NCBI GenBank assembly: GCA_026936325.1
Contig: JAPTHN010000008.1
Location: forward strand, 16,026,259-16,090,258
Length of the DNA: 64,000 nt
Direction: 5' to 3'
Source of the DNA: Platynereis dumerilii
Taxonomy: Eukaryota > Annelida > Polychaeta > Phyllodocida > Nereididae
Part shown: one piece after another, positions 43,326 through 56,065 of the stretch
How positions within the stretch are numbered: the first letter of the stretch is position 1
Layout: each line of letters opens with the position of its first letter
Made by a program: the position numbers and the translations under genes
Notes under the pieces: model-generated
The model's input: the letters and a program-made list of their open reading frames with translations, nothing else
Told to the model about the DNA's origin: nothing
Databases searched by the model: none

Positions 43326-45757
43326 AAATGAGAGGAAAATGTTTTATCGTCAACATCTGTTTTATTTTAATCACTCTACCCTCTGTAATGGCTTCTTATA
43401 CCTCAATTGCAGAATCAGAACGAAAACAGGCGTATGATAAACCAAAATTTTTCAATTAACATTAATGAAAGTTCTCCCAGCAGATTTTTTCCGTTTTGCC
43501 TCAAAATATGCAGCTGACCATGTTCTATGATTGTGCACTTCTAGTTTTTCGGACTTCATTTTGAAATTCCTGAACTTTCTCAATGGACATTGCTTTCATG
43601 GTCAGACTTAACAAGTGAAGCACTCCAAGTAGCAAACCCCAGTGGAACCTCCCAGGAGTTGATGCTGTTGATGTCAAAGCGATGCATAATCGATTTATGT
43701 TTCAGTCAATAATCTCTAGGTTGGCTGGTGTATCGTGACTCTCAAAATGCAATTATGGTGAAAGTATCCTTTCTTTCCGCGTGTTGTTATTATGGAAAAA
43801 ACACCGAGTCTGAGTTGCACTGGAGTTGGCTCCTGTAAAGTATACATGTGCAAGCTTCACACACAGTGTTTACAAGTGGAGCTGGCCAAAAACATTGGGT
43901 CACAAAGAAACCAGGTCAGCCAGGAACTAGGTCTGGGTTTGTTTCCAAACATTGGAGCTGCTGGTGGCAGCCTGGTGCTACTAAACACCCAGAGTGCTAA
44001 CGTACAAGGTAAGAGCTCTTATCATTTTAATAATAATATGTGACAACAGTTACTATGTATTGAGTCATTGTTATGTGAATGTCATATCTCAATGAATGAC
44101 ATTTTATGGCATACACTCATGTGTATTTTCACTGATGTTTGTGATTATTATTGAATGGCTTACAGGTATTACAGAGTTGGATAACAAGCATTTCACTGCC
44201 TCTTCTGGGCTTTTTTAGCCCTCATTTGACAGAACTGAAAAGACCGGGGGTTCACATGTTGTTTTTCTTGATCCATGTTCATCTCTTGTTTACTGAAGCA
44301 GATCTGACAATGATGACAACTCTCCATTTTTATGAAAACCATCTTTTTCTGAATACCGTTTACAAAGCTGCGGCCAAGAACTAGGCCAACCCTTGAGGCG
44401 GTGGCTGCCGTTGTTACTGAGCATGAGGAGAGAGCATATTGTGATCGAACCAAAGATGAAGATAGAAGGGTTTATCCAGGTTGCCCTTATGTTTTTTAAC
44501 CCCAAAAGTAGATCCTGAAGCTACCTGGCGATCAGGAATTGTCCTAGGTCCTTCTCCACATGTAAGGAAAGTGAAGATGAATCATGAAGTTGCATGCATA
44601 TGTAACAATTTTAGGCAGAGCAACTGATGTTGAATTTGCTTGTTTCCCCCTCCTTTTCTGGAATGCAGTATGCAGGTAAATATTAAGTGGCATGGAACTA
44701 TTTGTTTTCTCCAGCTTCATTGTTTTTTTTTTCTTCAAGTCCTAGACACCAGCAGTCTGGTGAAACTGAGAACTGCATGCTGCTGCCACCTGGCACAAAA
44801 GTTGATTTCCTATGCTACAGCATTGCTGTCCCAAGAAATAGTTCCAATTTCTTTGCACATTCACAAAATTTCTATCCAACATTGATGTATACCAGAGTCA
44901 GACTCGGCAATCACATTCTCTAAGGAAGTAGACAAGGCCATCAACACACTCAGAAACAGCCCCGGTGTCTTCCAGACAAAATTGTGTGTTCCTCTGGTCG
45001 AAAGTATGTTGACGCTCGCAGGAGCTCGCTGAATAGCACACTAGTCACTAGGTGACAACACAAGACAGCATATGTTCTGATCTGTGGCAATGCAAGAGCA
45101 GTCCACTTGTAGACAGAGACACCAGTAAGATACCATCAAGCATTACAAGCTCTCACATTTTCAATGGAATTCCGAGCAGCTGCTCGTAAAACTGCAGTGA
45201 GATGTCATATAATTTTTTTTGTAATGTCATATTTTCCCATAAACAAAAATTTAAACTTTAAAGTCAGCACAATACTTCCACATTATTTAGAGAAATAGCA
45301 CATAATATTTAGTGTATGCATAATGCTGACAAAGACTGATAGTTTGTCAGCAATACTGAGTCACTACGTCCAAAATTAGACATTGCTGCTCATCAGAGCA
45401 CAGAGTTTGACATTTCACATTAGTTTTTTATTAGCAGTTATTTTGCTTGATATGCCACATGTATATTTTTGTTTGAATAGTATTGGTATGGTGGATATCT
45501 TTCCTTAGAAAAATAAGATAGAAACGGTATATCTCTTTTAAAAGGCATGCTTTTTAATCAATAATAGCAAAAATGTTGTGTGTGGAAATGCAATGAATTT
45601 TTTTTTACACATGACTGCACCTAATGCATTGCATTTATCGGATAACTTTGCAGAAGTTTTTATTATGAACCAAGTCTATGGAAGATATAATGATTCAAGT
45701 ATGTAACTTTTTCCTTCTACAAAATAACAACATTCACAAAATAATTGTTTCTTCCAG
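43326..45757. other. No gene supported; region upstream of the MS4A-like gene
   Basis: Several short open frames have no recognised domain. An AAG|gtaag-type donor at about 44,009 ends an 83-codon frame (43,792-44,043) and might be a 5' untranslated exon of the downstream gene, but nothing confirms it. Confidence 0.35.
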
Positions 45758-45766
45758 TTCTCCAAA

Positions 45767-48700
45767 ATGAATTCGTCTCCTGGATATACTATAGTTGAAG
45801 CTCCTGTTCAAGATGTAAGTTCATGATACCAAGAGAAATCTGAATTATGATACTTGAGTGATGTAAACATTATAACAGTTAGGCCTATATGCCACGTAGC
45901 CTATATATGTATAATACTAGAATGTAGTACAACCTTTATTGTATTATTTGGAGATACTAATTAATTGACTGATACCCTCAACCTGTGTGACCCAATATCA
46001 GGGATGTTCAGAAGTAGGCCAGCCAAGATGATTGAGTGATATAGGAATGCTAGAATTTATTTACCCTCAGTGGTTAAACAAATTAACATTACTACAGAAG
46101 TAAGTGGCTAGTGATACCACACCAACCTGCCCCTGGGATGAATGTTTCCCTGTGTAGTGGGGTGGGGGGGGGATGGTCTAGTGGTAGCATGCTGGACTGC
46201 CAGTCGCTGGGGTCCTGTGTTCGAATCCAGCTCTTGCCGGGTCACCTGGGCCTATGTTGGACGGCTGTTTCAAACATCCCTCACCTCATTGACGTGTCCT
46301 TCTCATGTCCTAATTAGCCTACCAAGTGCATAAATACAGGACGTTAAACCCAAATCATCCATCCATCCATCGCTGTGTAGTGAAAGTTTCAGTGTGCGAT
46401 ATGGCCAACTGTTTATAAGCTGCTAATTTGTTAGTACTGCATGGTATCTTTACCAATGTTATCCAAGAAGCAATGAAGTCCAACAGCAATCTTGTTGCCA
46501 AGGGAGCCATCCATAAGAAACCAACACCAGTTCTTGTAATACTAACTGATCTTTACAAAGAATATGACCATCACTTACATTAAATTAGGGTGTAAAAGCA
46601 GTCTGACTGAAAACAAGTAGGACTTGTGGTGTGGTCAGGTTATCAAGGTTTAGCCATCAAATACGTTGAGTGTGCTTACAAGAGCTGACTGCTGCATTCC
46701 AAGAATGCTTTATCAGATTGCTATTTTAAACGATATGTGCCTATACAACATATATCATTGAACTTAACGTTCTGTTTTCTTATAGAAATTATTTGCTGAC
46801 AAGCTGACAATGCAATTCCCAAGTGCTATTGTTACCTCCAAATTTTAACACATATTGATTATTGGCTTTCCCTCTGCCATATTTGTGAAAGAGAAATGCT
46901 CTTCAGCCAAGGAGACAGTTTTCTATGAGACAGTTTTCTTTGAAGATTTGATGTAAGGTGAAGGTGTTGAAGGCAACACATCACTGATTAAGTCATCTGG
47001 TGACTCTCCAAGTTTTGTGAAAATGTTAAAGAAAACCATCATAGGTCAGGAATACTTCTTTCATACTGGGCTCGTCTACTGCTGCCCGTTGTTTTGGGTA
47101 CTGCACAACCTTGCCTTAAATCTTTAGTTTCAGAAACGTGGGGCAATTTACATGATCCCTTTTGCAAAATTCGCCTGCTTTGGCCCAAACCATCTTTACT
47201 CCTCTATGAATCCGTGCATATATATATTTGTCAAAAGTCTGACCAACTGACATTGATCCTGAAAGGATTTGGCACCTCCTATCAAGAAATGTCATGTTCA
47301 TCAATGTGCGAATGAGTTTTATCGAGATGCCTCTTTGTTGCTTCGTCACTCCGTAACTTGTGGTGTGTTCCACTGTACTTTTTGAGGGGGAGGGTTTGTT
47401 AAGTGGTAACGAGTGGCCTGCCAGTCACTGTGTCCAAGGTTCGAATCCAGTTGGCTAGCCTTTGACCTGTGTTGAATGGCAGTTTCAATCACCTTTTGCC
47501 TCATTGCCATGTCCTCCTGTCCTGATTAGCTACCAAGTGCATAAATACAGGACATAAAACCCCCATCATTCATCCATGGCATCCACAGTACTTTTGGTCT
47601 CATTCTGGATCCTCTTCTTCGGACTTGTGAAAATCCGTACCTGTCTTCATATTTCCAAAAATTACTGCTACTTGCCACATTGTTCATTAAATCATCAGCA
47701 GTACATTTTGTTGTTGTTTTTTGTTTCAGCCGCTTCATTATCAATAATTAGATTGGCTTACTTGACGATTCTTGTCACAACTTGCCAATGCTTGCTAACA
47801 TCTACAATTTTTCTAGCCCTGACGCTTGCGGCTTTTTTGGAAATACGCTTGAATCCGGTCTTTCCAGAAGTAAATTGTTATTCTGTTGTTGATGGGGTAG
47901 TCCCTTTTGAACATATCTTCTGGCAAATACTTCTTGAGCAAAGGCTTGAAGATTTCACTTTTCAATTTACTGGGCAGGATTGTATCTTTCTTTGCTGGAA
48001 GACAGTGCTGTGTGACAAAGGTTGTTGTTTTCCTTCCTCTCGGATAGAACGAGCGTTGTCGGAAGATTAAATGACATCTCTTCTGAAAACCTCTGACAAC
48101 ATGTTATACAGGTTGAGGGTGTCTGTAAAATCCATGCATAACTCAAAATAATATAATATAGTTTGTAAGCCCACTATATTGTAATAGTTAAGGACGTAAA
48201 GTTAGCCTCACACCGGTCGATTCTGGCTACGTAATGTTATTGCATTTCTTCCTTATAGTTATGGAGCTAGTCTCTCAGTACAATGTGAAGTACCAGACAA
48301 ATTGTTAATTGTAATCTTATTCTTTTATTTTTTAGATTCTTCAATTTCATAATGTCATTAAGTTATACAATTTTCATTGTAATTAACTGTTGTACCTTTT
48401 TTAAATGCAGGACATATGTCACCACTACAAACATCGATCAGCAAAGACACTTGGCATATTACAAATTGTCTTGGGAATACTTATCATAGCTGGTCATTGT
48501 GCGGCTTATGGCCATGTCTATTTTGTTAACGATCGGGATACCATTATCAGGGTACTTGGTATAATTCCACTACTGGCAGTGGTAAGCATCTACTTTTTAA
48601 AATATTTCTGCATGCATTTCTTGAATTGGCCATTGTATTATCACTCCCGTGAAACCTTGTATTGGCCCTGGGGATGAAGTATCTTGTTGGCCTATGGTCA

Positions 48701-51587
48701 TGTCAGTATGTGACCAGTGGGGTAGATCGTTAATAATCTCTTTTTCTCCTCTACCGGGGCAGGGGAGGGTTGGTCTAGTGGTAGCGTGCTGGACTGCCAA
48801 TCGCTGGGTCCAGGGTTCGAATCAAGTTCTTGCCGGGTCACCTGGGCCTATGTTGGACGGCTGTTTCAATCATCCTTCACCTCATTGCCTTGTCCTCCTC
48901 CTGTCCTAATTAGCCTACCAAGTGCCTAAATACAATACGTAAAGCCCCCGAACATCCATCCATCATCCTCTACAGGGGCTCCGCAAAGTTGACACTTGCT
49001 GCCTTTGAGGGGTCCCTGTAGCTCATCTTATAATTCTCTTATATTACACTCTGAAAATGATGTAATCAGAGCTACACTAAAAAAATCTCTATCTCATTTT
49101 GATATTTGACTTTCTGGGCATGCAAAAAGCCATGTGATGACACATGTTTTTTTGCTTTGATTGTAATATATATTGTACTGATTGACTTTTAGATCGTCAT
49201 TGCTGGTGCATTTGGGGTATGGTCATCTAGTACCAAGTCTACTTGTTCTGTAAGTACAAAATTCTACTCCTTCTGTGACAATACATAAGTCTACTTGTTT
49301 TGTAAGTACAAAAGTCTACTCCTTCTGTGACAATACATAAGTCTACTTGTTCTGTTAGTACAAAATTCTACTCCTTCTGTGACAATACATAAGTCTACTT
49401 GTTTTGTAAGTACAAAAGTCTACTCCTTCTGTGACAATACATAAGTCTACTTGTTTTGTAAGTACAAAAGTCTACTCCTTCTGTGACAATACATAAGTCT
49501 ACTTGTTCTGTAAGTACAAAAGTCTACTCCTTCTGTGGCAATACATAAGTCTACTTGTTTTGTAAGTACAAAAGTCTACTCCTTCTGTGACAATACATAA
49601 GTCTACTTGTTCTGTTAGTACAAAATTCTACTCCTTCTGTGACAATACATAAGTCTACTTGTTTTGTAAGTACAAAGTCTACTTGTTCTGTATGCCGACA
49701 AAAGTTTACTTGTTGTGTTCGTTATGCTGAAGTCTACTTTCTCATGACGACTAGCTTTTTAATTAAAATGTATTTAGAAAGTATAAACAATCTTACCTGA
49801 TCTTGCAGAATTTTATAGACACCATTTCTTTGAATTTCAGGTGACTGCCACGTTGGTCCTCTCCATATTTTCGGCTGTCATTTGTCTTGGGGTCTTCTTT
49901 GAATCAGTATTTTTAATGATCGTCACAGATTTCATCATTAATTCTGATTATTATGATTCTCCAGATGATGAGGTAAGTTTTATTATTAGTAGTCATCAGA
50001 AATGAGATACAGGACAAAGTTGTTGAATATCCATTGAGGCATCTCTCAATAGGTATGTCTCCATATGGGGATTACGACAGGTATTATGGGTAGGTGGCAC
50101 AACAATAAGGGGGTAGGGCTGTTTTTGTGTATTTGGGGAAGCCCACCAGATGACATATTATCTGGTTTGTTTGGAAATGAATGAAATCCTGTGACCAACA
50201 AAATTTATTTTAATAATTATCTTTTTGTTAACATGTTATAATCCCCCAATCTGTATAACAACACACTTTTCTGTTGAACTGCTGCTTTGAGAACGTAATC
50301 AATACAGTGTAGCTGACCCAAACAATCAAACATTCAACAACAGACTCCTTGGCTTGGTCAACAACACCAATCACCTTGTTGAAAGACAAAGGGGATTCCA
50401 TAAATTCAGAACTGCAAATGGAGACAGACCTATTACATGACAATTTCATGGCCACACACCAGGAGGTACTGATCGGCGACTCTTGATGGAGAAGACACCT
50501 GGTGTGACGTATTGTATCCCACAGCAGACAGTGAAGTTCAGGCAAAAAACCATATGGTCCACACCATGTGGTTCATCGTTTTGAACCACATGCCTCTAAA
50601 TTATCTGATGTTATGTAAACAATGGGCTGTGTAGTGACTTCACAAAGTTGGGAGGCTCTGATTGGTCAGTGTGCTTGCTAGGGATCTTTTTGGGCCATTC
50701 AAACAAAGTAGTGCCTCTTGAAGTTATTAATTTTTCTGCCAGAAGGTTTTTTTATGTGATATAAATAAAACTTAATGGGAGTGTGGTTCACAGCAATGAA
50801 CCTCCTGAATTCAGACTCTTGTGTGACAGCGTGATGTCTAACTTTTCTTTTTTTTTCTTTTCCATTACAGAGAAATCGCGATATTCTGAGAGGGCTCTTT
50901 GGTGCCACATTATGTCTTGGCTTTGTGGGGGCCATTGTGGCCACAGTTGCTTCTGCCATTTGCTGCCATGGGATGTGTTGCAAATCCAAATCAGGGGTAG
51001 GTTTGACTTTTAGGCATAGATTGCATTCACCACTCTCTGGGGAGCGTACAGTGTATATTTATGTAAACCAGTAGCCCTACCATCTCTACAATTTACTAAG
51101 TCACTCTACAATCATCCTAATTGCTTTTTTTTTTAAATTTGAATCCTCTAAAGGTGGCAGGTGGCATTGAGGTGAGATTGTTGACTGGAGTGTGTCACTG
51201 TCTTAGGGAAGTTTAATATTTGGTTGGTTCGCTATTATAAGTTGCTCCTGATCACTTGGCTTGGGGGCCGGCACTTTAGCTCAACTGGTTAGATAGCGGA
51301 CCTTTAAGGAGAGTGTATAATAATATAGCTTCTTTTTAATTATCCGTTATTGTGACAACCTGAAAAATGATATACCATTAAACTTCTGTTTCAGGTGGTG
51401 CTCAATGCTAGTCCAATGGGTAAGAGCATTCAGTCTTCACTCGCTGCTTAAATTTAAACAATGTTATCGGCCATGTGAATTTTTTATTTTTGTTCTGAAT
51501 GAAGGTTTTGTTCCATTTTTATTTTCAGTAGACATTCCACATGAGGCAACAGGTGCCTACCCACAAATGCACAAGGAGAAGATTTGA
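45767..51587 (+). CDS. MS4A/CD20-like four-pass membrane protein, 7 coding exons, 205 residues
   Basis: Exons (all GT-AG): 45,767-45,814; 48,411-48,581; 49,193-49,249; 49,841-49,972; 50,871-50,996; 51,395-51,419; 51,529-51,587. The first five introns are phase 0 and the last is phase 1; the sum is 618 bp ending TGA. An acceptor at 45,757 just before the ATG implies an upstream untranslated exon. Four hydrophobic segments: TM1 about 28-50 (KTLGILQIVLGILIIAG), TM2 about 61-85, across the exon 2/3 junction, TM3 about 93-120, TM4 about 141-168, ending in a Cys-rich ICCHGMCCKSK. Both termini should be cytosolic. The S.KTLGI-Q--LGI pattern of TM1, phase-0 exons for each TM, and total size fit the MS4A (CD20-like) family, whose members associate with receptors or ion fluxes at the plasma membrane. 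TMEM176-like is an alternative. Two complete SINEs sit in intron 1 and another in intron 2. Intron 3 starts with a minisatellite that repeats the donor. Confidence 0.75.
46160..46372 (+). mobile_element. tRNA-derived SINE, family A copy 2
   Basis: tggtctagtggtagc box A, gtgttcgaatcc box B, body ending ataaatacaggacgttaaa and (catc)n. Perfect 10-bp target duplication ctgtgtagtg (46,150-46,159; 46,373-46,382). Lies in intron 1 of the MS4A-like gene. Confidence 0.9.
47383..47582 (+). mobile_element. tRNA-derived SINE, family A copy 3
   Basis: A degraded box A but clear ggttcgaatcc box B and the family tail ataaatacaggacataaaa + catcc. Imperfect 13-bp target duplication ccactgtactttt / ccacagtactttt (47,370; 47,583). 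Older than copies 2 and 4. Confidence 0.85.
47584..48100 (-). pseudogene. Possible degenerate coding remnant in intron 1 of the MS4A-like gene
   Basis: One minus-strand frame reads KSEIFKPLLKKYLPEDMFKR and continues DYPINNRITIYFWKDRIQAY, which looks protein-like, but it is short, closed by stops and has no family that I recognise. The 164-codon plus-strand frame over it has no domain. Confidence 0.2.
48761..48966 (+). mobile_element. tRNA-derived SINE, family A copy 4
   Basis: ttggtctagtggtagcgtgc box A, agggttcgaatc box B, tail aatacaatacgtaaagcccc + catccatcc. 13-bp target duplication cctctaccggggc / cctctacaggggc (48,748; 48,967). Located in intron 2 of the MS4A-like gene. Confidence 0.9.
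49235..49700 (+). repeat. 52-bp minisatellite that copies the exon 3 splice donor
   Basis: About nine units at 52-bp spacing from 49,235. The first unit includes the last 15 bp of exon 3 (aagtctacttgttct) and its donor gtaagt. Later units repeat ctacttgtt(c/t)tgtaagtac; most keep GTAAGT and two have GTTAGT. Reading past the true donor in the exon frame meets TAA after 12 codons, so use of any later donor would truncate the protein. Confidence 0.95.
51264..51310 (+). mobile_element. tRNA-like SINE head fragment
   Basis: gccggcactttagctcaact + ggttagatagcgg resembles the 5' half of a tRNA with box A. No box B or tail follows. Confidence 0.4.
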
Positions 51588-54160
51588 CAGAAAAATTGCA
51601 AAGCAATTCCCACCATATAATTCTGCTGGCCCATTGCCGTCGCGGTCTAATATGGCAGACAGTGACTTTGAACTTTTATGCTTTCTTCTCGTCGTTTAAC
51701 AATTGGTTCTTCTCTACCAGTTTTCGAAGGAGATACTTTTGTTATATTACCAGACTGACACGGTCTCTCTTTGTCGAACAGCTTTAGCTGGAGGAGACTG
51801 ATGATTTTCAATGACCCAGTTCCATGCATGAGTTAATCCACTTATCTGATCTGTAAAATCAGGCTGTGTTTTTTACTCTTGTGTTACTGACAGCTTAAAA
51901 TCAAACAAACAATGTTATACAGACAGCTTTGAGTAAATCAGTGTGTAGGCCTACTTTAAACACTAATGTTGCCGTCACCTTAAAGCAAACACGCAATGTT
52001 ATAAAAACAATCTTTAAGTATTTGTTTCAACTACCAGCTGAGAATGCTTGCTTTCTCATAACGTCGCTTGCTTTCTCATAACTGCACTGAGGCCACATAC
52101 TAAGTTCAGTGCACTTTTGTATTTATTTGTCCAAATTTACCAAAACAAAAACATGTCCATGTGGCACCAAAATCTAACAAATTTTCGGAAAGCAAGATTC
52201 ATTATCTATTTCAAGCTATATTCCATGCATGGTCCGAACAGCAACTCAATGGGGCACTTTGAACTTGTTCTTCTGCCTCAATGCTATTCCAATGCTATTC
52301 CAATGGAGATTGCTTCATGAAAGCACACTATAGTTTTAGTATGGCATATCATTTGTAAACAACTGGTGTAAATGGGCAATCCTGTATACACAATAGAGTG
52401 AACAACCTTAGGAAGGCCATGCAACTTTATTTTAAGTGATTTGATGGATTACAGTGGCTCAGTGGACAAGGATTCAGAAAGCAGTTGGAGCCAAAAACAA
52501 AAGGAAAATACCAAAGTGCATAAAATTTTTCAAGTAAGCCTGTATTTCAATTTTATTTTGATAGAACAGTTAACAATTGTAATTGTATGATATTCTGAAA
52601 TATTTCCAATTGATATCTAACAAATTTCAGCCACATTAGTCAAGAAAATGCGATAAACTGAATCAAATGTTTATCTCAAATATACATCAACAATTTCTTA
52701 ACTGATGATCACACCTGTCATCCAATGTGGCCACAATGATCACATGGTAGTTTATTGGCAGTATTTGGAATAAATATTATTAAATAGTTAACTTTCTACA
52801 TTTTTTTTACAAGTGTCTGAATAATTTCTGGTTCCTGATATTGACAAAAGTAACTATTTTCATCTGATTTTGTGACACTTTGCAATAAATTTGTATTGGA
52901 CAGGTTCCACCTAATACCAAATATGATTTTTGACTGCATTTTTCATTGCTTGCTTTGCAATTCCTTCAAAATAATAACAAAACAGCAAGCGTCTGAATAA
53001 TTCTTGGTCTGACTGTACTTAGGCCTTGTGCTCGGACACAATTTGACACCATATTTTGATTTCTAAGTTTATTTTTGTTCATACTATGACAGAAAAACAG
53101 CCAATTCTGTCCCAATTCTGGCAATTCACCCCATATTACGGTACTCAGTCTCAGAAACAGCATAATTATTCTAAGCATAGGGTTAGAGGAAGAGGGCACG
53201 CATGTCTTTCTTCCCCTGTTAGTGTTCTGGAATTTAAGGGGGGGGGGGGGGCTGCAGAGGTTTGTTGCTCTCTGTTTATTGACCATGTGCACGTTTTATT
53301 AAAATGTATTCAATTTTTCTATGTTTTTGTTCATGACATTAATCAGTGGAATTTCAGGCGCTATTTCTTGGCCTGTGGGTTATTGACTGCACTGTTAAAA
53401 AATAATTGTCAGATTACAGATATTTCGGGAAACTTTTTTTCCAGAGGTCTCAGTAATGTTACAGAAAACCATTTTTGTGTATACTGGATATTTCTGTAAT
53501 CACTCAGGCAGTGTCTGTAGTGAATTTTATGTAGGATTACAGAAAAATCAGTCATACATCAATGACTTGTGATAGGTGTCACAAATACCAAAACTGAGAT
53601 TGACAGTTTAATTTGTGCTTCAGTTCAACATGAAATCAAACCTTAATCTGCTTGTAGAAGTTGAAAGGCTCTATATTATACTTTTCATTAAAAACACTCT
53701 AGGACTTTAAACAATGTCCACTGAGGCACGACCCTGCTTTCAGTTCATCTTTCTGGCATTCTTCAATGATTTATTAATATTTTAAAATTTACTTTTAATC
53801 CACAGGTACAATACTTGAACTAATACTGATAAAATTTGTCGTTTACTTAATAAGCAAATAAAGCTTCCAAACAAATGAAAAGAAAATATTTTGCAATTGC
53901 ATCTCCCTACATCCCTCCCCCTACCAGAAGAATTTAAAAAAAATGTTTTTATGTGTTATTCTTAAATGTCGAGACACATTTCCCTTCAAACTAATTATCA
54001 AGTAGGCCTACTAAACGGAATGGAAAGTGATGGAACAGATTGGACTTTTTTATGCCAAAATACTTCTGTAAGCAGTTGTGGAGTGGACAGAAAAGTTCAG
54101 TCACACTAAAATACCATTAATTTGGCATGGGTGATTGGACATTATTATTCCAACCAGAAT
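51588..54160. other. 3' flank of the MS4A-like gene and intergenic DNA
   Basis: Candidate poly(A) signals aataaa at about 52,771 and 52,884. Tc1-like terminal words (gtctgaataattcttggtc, about 52,989, and a diverged one at 52,815) hint at an old transposon. A run of 14 G lies near 53,240. No gene seen. Confidence 0.4.
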
Positions 54161-54164
54161 TTTC

Positions 54165-54340
54165 TTGACATCCCCCCAGCTCCTGCTGGTCCCAGGTTTG
54201 ATTCCTTTTCTGTTGAATCACCATACATATTGTGGACAGCAGTTTCAACCACCATTCACCTCATGGCTGTTTCCCTGTATCACATCATAATCCTTATTAG
54301 CCTACCAAGCATAAATACACAACCTAAAGCTCAACCATTC
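54165..54340 (+). mobile_element. Diverged SINE of family A (copy 5)
   Basis: caggtttgattcc in the box B position and a tail with tagcctaccaagcataaata then cacaacctaaagc match the family body. The head is degraded. Confidence 0.6.
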
Positions 54341-54364
54341 AAGGAGGACGGAAGGGTGCTGTAA

Positions 54365-55005
54365 TTTGCTTAACAAAAGGATGTTTTGCAAGCAGTTCAA
54401 TGGTTTAAGAAATGGAAACAATTTTTATATTTGTTGGGATTTTTTCACAAACAGGATGATTGGCAACTTATCCATGTTAGTTTTGGGCTTGAAACCATAA
54501 ATGCGTAATGGGATAACCAGGGGGAAATTTATATTTGTTGGCCTGGACCCCTGGGACTTTTGCGTCATGACAGCATATTTTGCATGAACTGCATCTCAAA
54601 TATTGCTGGATCTCCCTTTGACTGCAGTTTCATAATGTGCTGTAGGCCTCAATAGCCATTTGTAAACTTGTGCTTATGGTGGTGAATAGATTTTTGATTT
54701 TAACAATATTTATAAACCTAAACAGACTTTCAGGACTTTCAGGACTTTTAGTGGAGCAAGGGACTGTAACCACTCAGTCAACCAACTTTGCAAAACGTAC
54801 TGTTTAATCTGTTCCCAAGAAGTTAAGCAACAAATTGCAAGATCTGGTAGATTAGTTTGTTCATTATCAAGCAAAAATTAATGGTGGAGCAAATAAAAAC
54901 GTGATGTCTTCTGGGCATAAATAGCAAATATTTATTGTCAAAAGTAGTTTTTCAAACTCTGTTTAACAGATGTTGCTGAGGAAGAGCCCAAATCCGAATG
55001 ATAAG
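54365..55005. other. No gene recognised
   Basis: Unassigned DNA. Confidence 0.4.
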
Positions 55006-55007
55006 GT

Positions 55008-55262
55008 TTGTTTTGTTTGTTTGTGTGTTTGTGTTTTACGCCTCTGCAGCACCTTAGTGGCCTATATCGAGGCAGGCGACTGCCGTATGATGGTGAGATG
55101 AGAAGACTGAGAGTCTGGCACATACCCTATTAATTCGGGTATGCCCAGCGTCTTTCAGTTGACCCAGCATAGAGTACTGGATACAACCCAGCCTCCATTT
55201 GAAGTCCCATGGGCTCGGACTAAAGTGAGTTCCCGGGGTGAGATTTGAACCCACGCCCTCAA
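55008..55262 (-). mobile_element. tRNA-derived SINE of a second family (minus strand)
   Basis: On the minus strand a box B-like gggttcaaatct is followed by a body of about 220 bp and an A/C-rich tail (ggcgtaaaacacaaac, then caaa repeats). The box A half is missing, so the copy is 5'-truncated. Confidence 0.6.
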
Positions 55263-55880
55263 AGCCGAATGATAAGGAGAATAATAAAGAGAGTCATCAA
55301 TCATAAATTTGATAAACTCTTGGCTTCAATAAATTCTCAGATGTATGCTAATTATCAATCTACCTTTCTATTCTTCAGGCATCAGTAGTGACATCAACCT
55401 TGCCATTCTTCTGATGAAAGTTCGATGATAATTGGAACTTCACATATTTATGACTCTAGAACCACATTTCTGACAGTACTGACATCCACAAACTTTGATA
55501 AGACTCACATGCTCCATAGCATTTTCCATTTCTTATAAAATCATCTTTCAGGAAGATAAACATGTTTATCTCTTTATGACATACACCTCCAAAAGCAGAA
55601 GTATACAATATCTTGTCGTTTAAAAATATTTTGCAAGACTTTATTGAAAAATAATTCAGGTGAGTAAATATGAAATCAGGTTACTTATACAGCTTCTATT
55701 CAAAATCTATATTGTAAAAAAAACACTGCATAGTGCACATAGTCACTCTCAATAATAACACAATGTACAAATCATCAATTGCATGACATTAATAGAACCT
55801 GCGAGAAAATTGGGACAGCATTATCATATATATCAACTGTCACTTTCTTTTGCTGTGTTGCCTTTTCTGAGTCTGGGAAG
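55263..55880. other. No gene recognised
   Basis: Unassigned AT-rich DNA. Confidence 0.4.
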
Positions 55881-55881
55881 A

Positions 55882-56065
55882 GGACGAGTTAGCTCAGTCA
55901 GTTGTGCTCTCAGTCGCCAAACTCTGGGTCCTGGGTTCGATTCACATACTGGCTGGCCCAGTGGCTGGGTAACCTGGATCTATCTTGGCCAGCAGTTACA
56001 ACGTTCCTATCCTTATTCCAAAGTCTTCCCATAAATACAGGACGTAAAGCCTCAATCATCCATTG
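55882..56065 (+). mobile_element. SINE with family A tail but a different tRNA head (copy 6)
   Basis: The head gacgagttagctcagtcagt, with ctgggttcgattcac in the box B position, resembles a different tRNA from that of copies 1-4. The end ataaatacaggacgtaaagc + ctcaatcatccattg is the family A tail. Confidence 0.75.

Noticed and set aside
43792-44043. 83-codon frame ending near a splice-donor-like site as a first exon of the MS4A-like gene
   Set aside because: The exon at 45,758 already carries a start codon in good context, and nothing links the two; kept only as a remark.
46172-46250. Possible tRNA gene (box A and box B both good)
   Set aside because: The head continues into the SINE body and tail shared by other copies and has target duplications, so it is a SINE and not a tRNA gene.
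47576-48070. 164-codon plus-strand frame in intron 1 of the MS4A-like gene
   Set aside because: No domain, no splice support and composition like surrounding intron. The minus strand looks slightly more protein-like, but it is also unrecognised.
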